From positions 186,001-250,000 of the forward strand of contig NZ_JASJEX010000001.1 in NCBI RefSeq assembly GCF_030067705.1: DNA of 64,000 nt, given 5' to 3'. The position numbers and the translations under genes are program-made. Below are positions 1-8,419 of this stretch, one piece after another (within the stretch, counting starts at the first letter, position 1; each line of letters opens with the position of its first letter). The stretch comes from Kribbibacterium absianum (GTDB taxonomy: Bacteria; Actinomycetota; Coriobacteriia; Coriobacteriales; Atopobiaceae). The notes below the pieces were generated by a model. It did not search any database, was not told the DNA's origin, and saw only the letters and a list, made by a program, of their open reading frames with translations.

Positions 1-2
1 TG

Positions 3-587
3 CTGCGCCACGCGGCCGTCAAGCTCCGCAGCGATTGGAAAGAGGGCGAGGACCAGGTCGTCACCGAGCACTACAAGCAGCCGGATTTCATGATCGACTT
101 CGACATGGCGACCTTCTCGGGCGACGCGTACCCCACCTACGCCTGGGGCGTCAACGCCATCGAGGTGGAGCTGGACACCTACACCGGCCTCGTGAAGATC
201 CTCGGCGCCTACGGCAACTTCGATGTGGGCACGCCGATCGATTGGAACATCGTGATGGGCCAGATGGAGGGCGGGTTCCTTCAGGGCATCGGCTACGCCT
301 CCATCGAGCAGATCGGCTACGACAAGACCGGGCGCATCCGCAACCGCTCCTTCTCGGACTATCTGATCCCGACCGCGATGGACGTGCCGAACATGCAGTG
401 CCTGCTGCACGTCGAGAAGTACCCCTACGGCCCCTACGGCGCCAAGGGCGCGGGCGAGCTGCCGCTGGTGGGCGCCGCGGGCGCGTACGTGGAGGCCATG
501 GAGCAGGCCCTCGGCAACGTCGAGCTGCACCACGCGCCGTTCACTGCAGAGGACGCAATCGCTGAGCTGGGAAAGGAGGCGGAGTAG
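3..587 (+). CDS. Xanthine dehydrogenase-family molybdenum-binding subunit, C-terminal part
   Basis: This is the last 194 codons of a molybdopterin-binding hydroxylase subunit; the reading frame is open at the window edge. Visible family features are the FDVGTPIDW region, MEGGFLQGIGYA, and GAKGAGELPLVG, which carries the Glu that acts as base in the xanthine oxidase family. It is followed at 3 nt by the [2Fe-2S] subunit and then the FAD subunit, so the enzyme is a heterotrimer of the XdhA/C/B type. Location beside yedF, selD, yqeB and yqeC suggests a selenium-dependent hydroxylase (purine or related N-heterocycle oxidation, or the so-called probable selenate reductase family). The substrate cannot be read from the fragment. 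Confidence 0.85.
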   Translation: MRHAAVKLRSDWKEGEDQVVTEHYKQPDFMIDFDMATFSGDAYPTYAWGVNAIEVELDTYTGLVKILGAYGNFDVGTPIDWNIVMGQMEGGFLQGIGYASIEQIGYDKTGRIRNRSFSDYLIPTAMDVPNMQCLLHVEKYPYGPYGAKGAGELPLVGAAGAYVEAMEQALGNVELHHAPFTAEDAIAELGKEAE

Positions 588-589
588 CG

Positions 590-1063
590 ATGGATGAGAT
601 CCGCTTCACGTTGAACGGCGAGGCCGTGGCCTACGACGGCAGCGCGGCCGACCGCCTGTTGGACGTCCTGCGCGACGTCTACGACGACCGCTCTGTCAAG
701 TGTGGCTGCAAGGAAGGGGAGTGCGGAGCCTGCGCCGTCCTCATCGACGGCGAGCTGGTCAACTCCTGCATGGTGGCCATGGGCGCCGTGGATGGCTCGG
801 CGGTGGTCACGCTCGAGGGCTACCGCGAGACGGACCGCTTTCGGGCGCTCGACAAGGCATTCGCCGAGGTGACGGCCGTGCAGTGCGGCTACTGCATCCC
901 GGGCATGGTGTTGGCCGCCGAGGCGACGCTGGCCAAGCACCCGCACCCGACGGACGACCAGATCCGCGAGGGCCTGAGCGGCAACCTGTGCCGCTGCACC
1001 GGTTACAACGCCATCGCCCAGGCGGTGGCCAACGCCGCAGAGGAGGCGAACGGGCTATGGTAG
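590..1063 (+). CDS. [2Fe-2S] iron-sulfur subunit of molybdenum hydroxylase
   Basis: The 157-residue protein has the two-domain layout of XdhC/CoxS-type subunits. The plant-ferredoxin-like domain has Cys40, Cys45, Cys48 and Cys60 (CGCKEGECGAC...C). The helical domain has VQCGYC and GNLCRCTGY, the ligands of the second [2Fe-2S] cluster. It passes electrons from the Mo site to FAD. The ATG lies 2 nt after the preceding stop, with a GGAGG-like site (gaaaggaggcgg) before it, and the 3' end overlaps the FAD gene, so the three subunits are translated together. Confidence 0.92.
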   Translation: MDEIRFTLNGEAVAYDGSAADRLLDVLRDVYDDRSVKCGCKEGECGACAVLIDGELVNSCMVAMGAVDGSAVVTLEGYRETDRFRALDKAFAEVTAVQCGYCIPGMVLAAEATLAKHPHPTDDQIREGLSGNLCRCTGYNAIAQAVANAAEEANGLW

Positions 1064-1893
1064 ACGGCTTTGTCCCCACGACGGTGGAAGAGGCTCTGGA
1101 GCTCAAGGCCAAGTTTCCTGAGCTGGTGCCCTATGCGGGCGGCACGGACCTGATGGTGGAGAACCGCCCCGAGGTGGACTATCTGTTCCTGAACAGGCTC
1201 TGCGACCTCAAGCACGTGACCGAGGACGACGAGCACATCCGGATCGGCTCGGGCGTGACGTTCACCAAGGCCATCGCCGACCCGCTCGTGCCGCAGGTGA
1301 TGAAGGACGCGCTCGTCAAGATCGCGGCGCCGGCCATCCGCAACGCCGGCACCTTTGGGGGCAACCTCGGCAACGGCAGCGCGAAGGCCGACTCGGTGCT
1401 CGTGGAGTACGCGCTCGGCGCGCTGATCCGGGTGGGGTCGGTGGATGGCGACCGCACCGTCCCGGTGCATGAGTTCTACCGGGGGCGCAAGCAGCTCGAC
1501 CTCGCCCCGAACGAGCTGATCCTCGAGGTGCTGCTGCCCAAGGCCAACCTCGGCCCCTACTACTACGAGAAGGTGGGCGGCCGCCGTGCCCTCGCCATCT
1601 CGCGGGTGGCGTTCTGCGGCGTGCTCACGACCGAGGCGAACGCGGACGGCAACGAGGTGATCCGGTCCATCTCGCCCTCCTTCGGCGCGGTGTCCGGCAC
1701 GGTCCTTCGGTTCCCGGAGTTGGAGAGGCAGTTCGAGGGCCTGACGCGGGAGCAGGCCGCGAAGCAGCGGCTGAGCTTTGTGACCGCCTATGAGGACCAC
1801 CTGAAGCTGACGGAGGGCCGCGTTTCGGCCGCCTACCGCCGGCAGGTGTGCCTCAACTTGCTGGGCGCGTTCCTGGACGCGGTCGGCATCTAG
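1057..1893 (+). CDS. FAD-binding subunit of molybdenum hydroxylase
   Basis: This 278-residue protein belongs to the XdhB/CoxM FAD subunit family. It has the N-terminal dinucleotide segment PYAGGTDLMVE and the hallmark IRNAGTFGGNLGNGS. The chosen ATG overlaps the end of the [2Fe-2S] gene by 7 nt and has AGGAGG about 11 nt upstream. It completes the three-subunit enzyme by moving electrons to NAD or another acceptor. A family A inverted repeat begins 5 nt after the stop codon. Confidence 0.92.
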   Translation: MVDGFVPTTVEEALELKAKFPELVPYAGGTDLMVENRPEVDYLFLNRLCDLKHVTEDDEHIRIGSGVTFTKAIADPLVPQVMKDALVKIAAPAIRNAGTFGGNLGNGSAKADSVLVEYALGALIRVGSVDGDRTVPVHEFYRGRKQLDLAPNELILEVLLPKANLGPYYYEKVGGRRALAISRVAFCGVLTTEANADGNEVIRSISPSFGAVSGTVLRFPELERQFEGLTREQAAKQRLSFVTAYEDHLKLTEGRVSAAYRRQVCLNLLGAFLDAVGI

Positions 1894-1897
1894 CGGC

Positions 1898-1959
1898 TGG
1901 ACGCTTCGGTCAAAGCCATTTGTCCACGGTTGGACAGTGGGCTTTGACCGAAGCGTCCA
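1898..1959. repeat. Family A repeat, locus A1 (one forward and one reverse unit)
   Basis: A forward 29-bp unit (TGGACGCTTCGG...TTTGTCCA, 1898-1926) and a reverse unit (1931-1959) form an inverted repeat whose outer 20 bp (1898-1917 and 1940-1959) are perfectly complementary. It lies between two co-directional genes and could act as a terminator or processing signal. It is the simplest copy of the family, and the only one with both arms of the GGTCAAAGCC subtype. Confidence 0.9.
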
Positions 1960-1990
1960 CAGTGTAAGGATTGATGAGAAAGAGAGAGCC

Positions 1991-4561
1991 ATGTACACCA
2001 TCACCGTCAACGGCGTGGCGCACACGACGGACAAGGACAAGAAGCTCCTGGACTGGCTCCGCGACGACCTCGGGCTCACTGCCACCAAGAACGGCTGCGC
2101 CCAGGGCGTCTGCGGCACCTGCACGGTCATCGTCGACGGCAAGAAGCGCAAGGCCTGCACGCTCAGGACCTCCAAGCTCGACGGCGCCGAGGTGCTCACC
2201 CTTGAGGGCATCCCGGCCGCCGAGATGCGCGTCTACGAGCACTGTTTCGCCGAGGCCGGCGCCGTCCAGTGCGGATTCTGCATCCCCGGCATGGTGATCA
2301 GCGCGAAGGCCCTGCTCGACGAGAATCTGACGCCCACCCGTGAGGACGTCAAGAAGGCCATCAAGGGCAACCTCTGCCGCTGCACCGGCTACCAGAAGAT
2401 CGAGGACGCGATCCTGATGGCCGCGGACTACCTCCGCGAGGGCACCGCGTTGCCGGAGCCGCCGAGGACCCTCAAGATGGACGAGCGCGCCTGCCGTTAC
2501 GATGCCGCCGAAAAGGTCAACGGCACCGGCCTCTACGTGGACGACATCCGCGTGCCCGGCATGGTCTGGGCCAAGAACGTCTTCACGCGCACGCCCCGCG
2601 CCCTGGTCAGGAGGATCGACACGCGCAAGGCCGACGCGCACCCGCACTGCGTCGCGGTACTCACGAAGGCGGACGTGCCCTGCGACAAGATCGGCCACAT
2701 CCAGCAGGATTGGGACGTGATGATCGGCGAGGGCGAGATCTGCCGCTACGTGGGCAACGTCGTCGCGACCGTCGTTGTGGACGACAAGGAGCTGCTCGAC
2801 GAGGTGGCCGGTCTCGTGGAGGTGGAGCTCGAGGAGCTGCCCCCGGTCACGAGCCCCGAGCAAGGGCTCGCGTGGGGGTCGCCGCGCGTCCACGAGATGG
2901 GCAACGTGATGAGCCAGGCGTCGCTCAGGCGCGGTGACGCCGACGAGGCCATCAAGAACTCGGCCCATGTGGTCACGCGCACCTATGTGACGCCCTGGCA
3001 GGAGCACGGCTTCATGGAGCCGGAGAGCTGTCTCGCGGTGCCGGACGACACGATCCCCGGCGGCGGGCTGCGGGTGTACACCACGTGCCAGTCGGTCTAC
3101 GACGTGCAACGCGAGTGCTCCAAGATGCTCCAGGTGGAGCCGGAGCGCGTCCGGTGCATCTCACCGCTCGTGGGCGGAGGCTTCGGCGGCAAGGAGGACA
3201 TGACCGTCCAGCCCTACGCCTGCCTCGCCGCCTGGGTCACCGGCAAGCCCGTCAACATGACCTACACGCGTCAGGAGTCACTCGACTACCACGTGAAGCG
3301 CCATCCGATGACGATGACCTTTACGACCGCCTGTGACGAGGAGGGCCACCTCACGGCGATGAAGGGCACGATCGTGGCCGACACCGGCGCCTACGCGTCG
3401 TTGGGCGGGCCCGTGCTCGAGCGCGCCTGCACCCACGCGGCCGGCCCCTACAACTACCAGAACCTCGACATCACCGGCATGTCCGTGTACACCAACAACG
3501 TCGTGTCGGGCGCCTTCCGCGGCTTCGGCGTCTCCCAGAGCTGCTTCGCCACCGAGCAGAACATCAACCTGTTGGCCGAGGCCGTGGGCATCGACCCCTG
3601 GGAGATGCGCAAACGCAACGTGATCAAGCCCGGCGAGCGGCTGCCGAACGGCCAGATCGCCGAGCCCAACTGCTGCATGGAGCAGTGCCTCGACGCCGTG
3701 AAGGACGTCTATTACGACAACCCGCACGCCGGCGTCGCCATCGGCTTCAAGAACTCCGGCACCGGCATGGGCAAGATGGACGTCGGCCGCGTGCTCCTGT
3801 CGGTGGAGGAGGGCAAGGTGCACCTGAGGACGTCGGCGGCCGACATGGGTCAAGGCGTGGGACAGGTCTGCCTCACCGAGGTCTGCGCGATGACCGGGCT
3901 GCCCCCGGAGGTGTTTGTGGTGGAGCAGCCCGACACGGCGCGCACGCCGGACTCGGGCACCTCGACCGCGTCGCGCCAAACGGTCGTGACCGGAGAGGCC
4001 GCCCGCCGTGCGGGCGAGAAGCTCGCCTGCGTGCTGGCGGCTGGCTACACGCTCGACGAGCTGGAGGGCCGCGAGTTCTACGGCGAGTACTCGGCCAAGA
4101 CCGACGCGCTTGGGACGATTTCCGACAACCCCATCAGTCATGTGAGTTACTCCTACGGAGCCCAGGTGATCGTACTCGACGACGACGGCAAGATCACAAA
4201 GGCCGTCAGCGCCTTCGACGTGGGCACGCCGGTGAACATCCAGGCCGTCGAGGGTCAGATCGAGGGCGGGATGGTGATGGGCATCGGATACGGCGTGACC
4301 GAGAAGTTCGAGTGCGTGGACGGCATCCCGACGAGCAAGTTCGGCACCATCGGATTCATGCGCGCGGACGCGGCGCCCGAGCTGGAGGTGGTCCTCTGCA
4401 GGCCCGAGGCGGGCGACGAGCTGCCCTACTCCCTCGGTGCCAAGGGCTGCGGCGAGCTGTGCATGATCCCGACGGCGCCGGCCGCCGCGCTGGCCTATTA
4501 CAAGCTGGACGGCGAGTTCCGGACCGAGCTGCCGTTGGCGCACACCCCGTACCGCAAGTAG
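1991..4561 (+). CDS. Selenium-dependent xanthine dehydrogenase-type hydroxylase ([2Fe-2S]-Mo fusion)
   Basis: The 856-residue protein fuses an N-terminal two-cluster iron-sulfur part (Cys36, Cys41, Cys44, Cys56; then VQCGFC and GNLCRCTGY; residues 1-160) to a molybdopterin-binding hydroxylase (residues about 165-856). The latter shows GGGFGGKEDM, GAFRGFG, MGQGVGQ and the catalytic GAKGCGEL. This fusion matches the selenium-dependent molybdenum hydroxylase 1 type known beside yqeB/selD. The reading frame runs upstream, but ATG 1991 aligns with the family start and follows an AG-rich stretch; upstream codons lie in a repeat. No FAD domain is present, so it may use the upstream FAD subunit or another partner. 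No in-frame TGA indicates selenocysteine; selenium would be a cofactor ligand. Confidence 0.88.
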   Translation: MYTITVNGVAHTTDKDKKLLDWLRDDLGLTATKNGCAQGVCGTCTVIVDGKKRKACTLRTSKLDGAEVLTLEGIPAAEMRVYEHCFAEAGAVQCGFCIPGMVISAKALLDENLTPTREDVKKAIKGNLCRCTGYQKIEDAILMAADYLREGTALPEPPRTLKMDERACRYDAAEKVNGTGLYVDDIRVPGMVWAKNVFTRTPRALVRRIDTRKADAHPHCVAVLTKADVPCDKIGHIQQDWDVMIGEGEICRYVGNVVATVVVDDKELLDEVAGLVEVELEELPPVTSPEQGLAWGSPRVHEMGNVMSQASLRRGDADEAIKNSAHVVTRTYVTPWQEHGFMEPESCLAVPDDTIPGGGLRVYTTCQSVYDVQRECSKMLQVEPERVRCISPLVGGGFGGKEDMTVQPYACLAAWVTGKPVNMTYTRQESLDYHVKRHPMTMTFTTACDEEGHLTAMKGTIVADTGAYASLGGPVLERACTHAAGPYNYQNLDITGMSVYTNNVVSGAFRGFGVSQSCFATEQNINLLAEAVGIDPWEMRKRNVIKPGERLPNGQIAEPNCCMEQCLDAVKDVYYDNPHAGVAIGFKNSGTGMGKMDVGRVLLSVEEGKVHLRTSAADMGQGVGQVCLTEVCAMTGLPPEVFVVEQPDTARTPDSGTSTASRQTVVTGEAARRAGEKLACVLAAGYTLDELEGREFYGEYSAKTDALGTISDNPISHVSYSYGAQVIVLDDDGKITKAVSAFDVGTPVNIQAVEGQIEGGMVMGIGYGVTEKFECVDGIPTSKFGTIGFMRADAAPELEVVLCRPEAGDELPYSLGAKGCGELCMIPTAPAAALAYYKLDGEFRTELPLAHTPYRK

Positions 4562-4608
4562 CGCCCCGCTGTGCGTGGCCAGGCATTCTCGAATCCGTTG
4601 CGTAGCTG

Positions 4609-4641
4609 ATGTGCAAATAGGGACTGTCCCTGTTTGCACAT
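4609..4641. repeat. Family B palindrome, locus B1
   Basis: ATGTGCAAATAGGGAC and GTCCCTGTTTGCACAT form a 33-nt palindrome with one mismatch around a central T. It lies 47 nt after the hydroxylase stop. It could terminate transcription of the hydroxylase genes before the double-cubane gene. Confidence 0.85.
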
Positions 4642-4651
4642 TGCATGTTTG

Positions 4652-4721
4652 ATAACGAATGTTACGGACAAAGCATTTGCGGGACCGTCAGATTGTATTC
4701 ATGCTGTAACAAGCGTTATAT
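4652..4721 (+). promoter_or_regulatory. Promoter with long inverted-repeat operator upstream of the double-cubane reductase
   Basis: ATAACGAATGTTAC (4652-4665) and GTAACAAGCGTTAT (4706-4719) are a 12/14 inverted repeat 40 nt apart. A promoter-like pair TTGTAT (4693-4698) and TTATAT (4716-4721) with a 17-bp spacer overlaps the right arm. The ATAACG/CGTTAT half sites resemble ModE-type molybdate-responsive operators, but no ModE gene is in the window, so the regulator is inferred only. Confidence 0.55.
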
Positions 4722-4747
4722 CCGCACGAGAAGAACGGAGTTACGGC

Positions 4748-6052
4748 ATGGCTGACGAGAGGGTCGAGGTGGACTACCACCCCATGTGGGAGGCGCTCGG
4801 CATGGACCTGCCGGCGCACGACGCGCTGCTCGGCGCGGTGGGCGAGATGTACGGCGACATCTACCTCACACAGGAGAACCGCCCAGAGAGCACCGGGTAC
4901 CTGGACTTCGTCGCGAGCAACATCCACTCCGGGCGCATCAAGGAGATGGTCGACGCCAAAGGGTCCGGCGATGCCACCAAGGTGATCGGCTCGTTCTGCC
5001 TGTACGTGCCGGAGGAGGTCATCACCGCGTGCAACGGCATCTCGGTCGGCCTCTGCTCCGGAGCCGATTGGGCCACCGAGCAGGTCGAGGAGCGCCTGCC
5101 GCGCAACACGTGCCCGCTCATCAAGAGCTTCACCGGCTTCAAGCTGGGCAACGTGTGCCCGTACATCGAGTCCTCCGACCTCGTGGTGGGCGAGAACACG
5201 TGCGACGGCAAGAAGAAGGCCTACGAGTACTTCGGCACTTTGAAGCCCATGCACGTGATGGACGTCCCGAACGTGCACACCGATGAGGCCCTGGCGATGT
5301 GGAAGAGCCAGGTGCGCCAGTTCGCGAAGCGCGTGGAGGAGGAGACGGGCGTCGAGCTCACGGTCGAGAACCTGCGCGCCGCCATCAAACAAGCCAACGA
5401 CAAGCGCCGCGCGCTGCAGCGCCTCTCTGCGACGAGGGCTGCGGACCCGGTGCCCATCTCGGGCCTGGACTCGCTGCTCACTGTGCAGGCAGCCTTCATG
5501 GATGACCCGGCGCGTCTCACCGACGCCGTCAATGCGATGGCCGAGGAGTGCGAGACCCGTGTGGCGGCCGGCGAGGGCGCGGCTCCCCGGGGCGCCAAGC
5601 GCATCCTCTACACCGGCACGCCGATGGCCGTGCCCAACTGGAAGCTCTACAACATCATCGAGAAGGCCGGCGGCGTGGTGGTGGGCGAGGAGGCCTGCAC
5701 CGGCTACCGCTACTACAAGGACCTCGTGGACGAGTCCGGCGAGACCGTGGACGAGCTGCTCGACGCCATCGCCGAGCGCTACTTCAAGATCAACTGTGCG
5801 ATCTTCTCGCCCAATCCTGGGCGTGTGGAGGACATCGTGCGGCTCGCGAAGGAGCTCAACGCCGACGGGATCATCGACTGCGCGCTGCAGTTCTGCACCC
5901 TGTACGAGATGGAGTCGGCGGACGTGCAGGCCGCGGCCGAGGAGGCCGGCATCCCGTGCATGCACATCACCACGGACTATGCCAACGAGGACACCGGCCA
6001 GCTGACGACGCGTATCCAGGCCTTCCTCGAGATGCTGCGTCCGCGCCGCTAG
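4748..6052 (+). CDS. Double-cubane-cluster-containing anaerobic reductase (HgdB-like)
   Basis: The 434-residue protein belongs to the 2-hydroxyacyl-CoA dehydratase superfamily. Conserved cysteines occur in GLCSGAD, NTCPLIKS, NVCPYIESSD and ENTCDGKKK, followed by GEEACTGYRYY and DCALQFC. The ENTCDGKKK pattern is typical of the double-cubane proteins that carry a [8Fe-9S]-type cluster and couple ATP-driven electron transfer to low-potential reductions. Its usual ATPase activator partner is not next to it here. It has its own promoter-like region upstream and is followed by family A locus A2. Its position in the selenium/molybdenum block suggests a role in reducing a selenium or Mo-related substrate, which is inference. 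Start at ATG 4748 fits the family; upstream in-frame codons cross the promoter. Confidence 0.85.
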   Translation: MADERVEVDYHPMWEALGMDLPAHDALLGAVGEMYGDIYLTQENRPESTGYLDFVASNIHSGRIKEMVDAKGSGDATKVIGSFCLYVPEEVITACNGISVGLCSGADWATEQVEERLPRNTCPLIKSFTGFKLGNVCPYIESSDLVVGENTCDGKKKAYEYFGTLKPMHVMDVPNVHTDEALAMWKSQVRQFAKRVEEETGVELTVENLRAAIKQANDKRRALQRLSATRAADPVPISGLDSLLTVQAAFMDDPARLTDAVNAMAEECETRVAAGEGAAPRGAKRILYTGTPMAVPNWKLYNIIEKAGGVVVGEEACTGYRYYKDLVDESGETVDELLDAIAERYFKINCAIFSPNPGRVEDIVRLAKELNADGIIDCALQFCTLYEMESADVQAAAEEAGIPCMHITTDYANEDTGQLTTRIQAFLEMLRPRR

Positions 6053-6057
6053 CCCTC

Positions 6058-6217
6058 TGGACGCTTCGGTCAAAGCCGTTTGTCCGGGCCTGGACGCTTC
6101 GGTCAAAGCCAAACGTCCACGCTCCAGCCGGGCGCAGCCTGGACGCTTCGGTCAAAGCCAAATGTCCACGCTCCACCGGGGCGGAGCGTGGACAAACGGC
6201 TCTCTCCGAAGCGTCCG
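6058..6217. repeat. Family A repeat, locus A2 (three forward, one reverse unit)
   Basis: Forward units lie at 6058-6086, 6091-6119 and 6140-6168 (GGTCAAAGCC subtype) and a reverse unit at 6189-6217 (GGAGAGAGCC subtype in the complement). The element starts 6 nt after the reductase stop and ends about 90 nt before yedF. The arms can form a long imperfect hairpin. Confidence 0.88.
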
Positions 6218-6306
6218 CGCTTTGGAGGGGACTGTGCGCGGGTAAACCGCCCTAGAGTAAGAGCACCGGCCACAAGTGCACCAGCCGTTCGAGAAGGGAT
6301 TCCAGC

Positions 6307-6924
6307 ATGCAGATCGATGCCCGCAACGTCACCTGCCCCAAGCCCGTGATCATGACCCTGGAGGCGCTGCGCTCCGTGCCCGCCGGCGGGACGCTCGAGG
6401 TGCTCGTCAACGACGAGGTGGCCCTCGGCAACCTCACGCGCCTCGCCAACGACAAGGGCCTCAAGCTCCTCGTGGAGGACGAGGGCGACCACAAGAAGAT
6501 GGTCATGACCGTCGAGGGGGCGGCCGTGGACGTGTCGGACGCCGAGGCCGAGGCGGCCCAGATCTGCGTGCTCCCGGGCAGCGACCTCTGCGCGACAGTG
6601 GTCGCGTTCGACAAGGACGTGATGGGCTCCGGCAACGACGAGCTCGGCCACATCCTCATCAAGGGCCTCATCTATGCCCTCGCCCACGGCGACAAGGTCC
6701 CCGAGACGGCGCTCTTCTACAACGGCGGCGCGCGCCTCACCTGCGAGGGCAGTGAGAGCGTCGAGGACATCCAGGAGCTCGAGCGCCGCGGCTGCCGCGT
6801 GCTCACCTGTGGCACCTGCCTCGACTTCTACGGCATCCGCGACCAGCTCCAGGTGGGCGGCGTCACCAACCTCTACGAGATCGCGCAGGTCATCACCGGG
6901 CAGCCCGGCGTCATGGTGATCTAG
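6307..6924 (+). CDS. yedF: Selenium metabolism protein YedF (TusA-like plus DsrE-like)
   Basis: The 205-residue protein has an N-terminal TusA/SirA-like domain with the CPKP active-site motif (Cys10) and a C-terminal DsrE-like domain that includes RVLTCGTCLDFYG. This two-domain form is the family found with selD and selenium-dependent molybdenum hydroxylases, and is thought to carry sulfur or selenium as a persulfide or perselenide. The gene abuts the cysteine desulfurase, whose GTG follows the TAG directly, pointing to coupled expression and direct chalcogen transfer. Confidence 0.92.
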   Translation: MQIDARNVTCPKPVIMTLEALRSVPAGGTLEVLVNDEVALGNLTRLANDKGLKLLVEDEGDHKKMVMTVEGAAVDVSDAEAEAAQICVLPGSDLCATVVAFDKDVMGSGNDELGHILIKGLIYALAHGDKVPETALFYNGGARLTCEGSESVEDIQELERRGCRVLTCGTCLDFYGIRDQLQVGGVTNLYEIAQVITGQPGVMVI

Positions 6925-8100
6925 GTGCGCTACCTCAACTGCGCCGCGACGTCACGGGACCGCCCTCCCTGCGTGGGGGAGGCCATGATCGCCGCTCTCG
7001 AGAGCTTCGGGAGCGGCTCGCGCGGTTACGGCGATGGCGAGCTGAGCGCCGCCCGCACGGTGCTCGCGGCGCGGCAGTCCATCGCGAGGCTGCTGGGCGC
7101 TTCGGACCCCTCGCGGGTGGTGTTCTCGGCCAACGTGACCGAGGCGCTCAACCTGGCCCTCTGGGGCGTGCTCAAACCGGGCGACCACGTGGTGGCGACG
7201 GCCTGGGACCACAACTCCGTGCTGCGGCCGCTCTACCGGTTGGAGCGTCTCGGCCTCGTCACGCTGGACCTGGTGCCGGCGGACGAGCGCGGCCGGCTGG
7301 ACTACGACGCGCTCGAGCGCCTCGTGACGCCCGAGACGCGCCTGGTTGTGGCCTCGCAGGTCTCGAACCTCACCGGCAACGTGGCCGACGTGGCGCGGAT
7401 CGCCCAGGTGGCGCACGGGAACGGCGCGCTGTTGCTGCTGGACGCCGCGCAGTCTGCGGGCGCGATGCCGGTGGACATGGGCGCGCTCGGCGTGGACCTG
7501 CTCGCGTTCACGGGGCACAAGGCGCTGCTCGGCCCCACAGGCACGGGCGGCCTCATCGTGGCGCCGGGCGTGGACGTGGAACCGGTGCTCACCGGCGGCA
7601 CGGGCGTGCACTCCTACGAGCCGGGCCAGCCGGCCGAGTACCCCGAGCGGCTCGAGGCGGGCACGCTCAACCACCACGGCATCGCGGGTCTCGGCGCCGG
7701 CGTGGACTGGATCCTCGAGCAGGGCGTCGACCGCCTGCACGCGCACGACCTCTCGCTCGTGCGCCGGTTCGTGGCCGGGTGCCGGCAGGTGGACGGCTGC
7801 GTCGTGTACGGGGACTTCCCGGATGACCTGGGGCTACTCGACGGCGCTTCCTTCGACCACGGCCCGGTCGTGTCGATAAACCTCGATGGGTGGGAATCAT
7901 CCGAATTGGCCGACGCGCTGGGCCAGGACTACGACATCGCCGTGCGCGCCGGCGCCCATTGTGCCCCGCGCATGCACGAGGCCTTGGGCACGCGTGAGAC
8001 GGGCGCCGTGCGGTTCTCGTTCGGGCCGTTCACGACGGAAGAGGACATCGACGCCGCGCTGGCCGCGCTTGCCGAGCTTGCGGCGCCGGAGGAGGCGTGA
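6925..8100 (+). CDS. Cysteine desulfurase (class V PLP enzyme of selenium cluster)
   Basis: The 391-residue class V aminotransferase has the PLP lysine Lys199 in AFTGHKALLGPTGTGG and the catalytic cysteine loop VRAGAHCAPRMHEALGT near the C terminus. It removes S (or Se) from cysteine or selenocysteine and would load YedF. The family matches the EF2568-type desulfurases that accompany selenium-dependent hydroxylase genes in Enterococcus. The GTG start immediately follows the yedF stop; no other start fits the conserved N terminus (NCAATSRDRPP). Confidence 0.9.
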   Translation: MRYLNCAATSRDRPPCVGEAMIAALESFGSGSRGYGDGELSAARTVLAARQSIARLLGASDPSRVVFSANVTEALNLALWGVLKPGDHVVATAWDHNSVLRPLYRLERLGLVTLDLVPADERGRLDYDALERLVTPETRLVVASQVSNLTGNVADVARIAQVAHGNGALLLLDAAQSAGAMPVDMGALGVDLLAFTGHKALLGPTGTGGLIVAPGVDVEPVLTGGTGVHSYEPGQPAEYPERLEAGTLNHHGIAGLGAGVDWILEQGVDRLHAHDLSLVRRFVAGCRQVDGCVVYGDFPDDLGLLDGASFDHGPVVSINLDGWESSELADALGQDYDIAVRAGAHCAPRMHEALGTRETGAVRFSFGPFTTEEDIDAALAALAELAAPEEA

Positions 8101-8104
8101 GGGC

Positions 8105-8347
8105 ATGGCTCGGAGACCCAAGCGGCCGCGCGCGGTGGCGAGCTTCTCGTCGACGTTCGACGCGATGGCTGCCGAAGGCGCGTGCAAGGACGCGGGCGTG
8201 GAGGGCCGGCTGATCCCGACGCCGGTGGCCATCAGCGCCGAGTGCGGCATGGCATGGTCGATGCCGCCCGAGGAGCGGGGCCACTTCGAGTCCGTGATGG
8301 CCGAGCGGGCCCTGCGCTTCGCTGCGGTGACGGACCTGGAGCTGTAG
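8105..8347 (+). CDS. DUF3343 putative Se/S carrier protein
   Basis: This 80-residue protein has the compact DUF3343 layout: a basic start, VASFSSTFDAMAAEGACKDAGVEGRLIPTPVAISAECGMAW, then a short C-terminal helix. Two cysteines (in EGAC and SAECG) could bind or carry a chalcogen. It begins 4 nt after the desulfurase stop and precedes selD, so it belongs to the same transcript. A role as a small Se/S shuttle is suggested by context; no reaction is proven. Confidence 0.8.
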   Translation: MARRPKRPRAVASFSSTFDAMAAEGACKDAGVEGRLIPTPVAISAECGMAWSMPPEERGHFESVMAERALRFAAVTDLEL

Positions 8348-8419
8348 CGCATCGACCCCGCACTGGGACGCGGCCCGCCAGGCCGTGTCGTTTCTCGCTC
8401 TCTGAAGGAAAGGACCATC

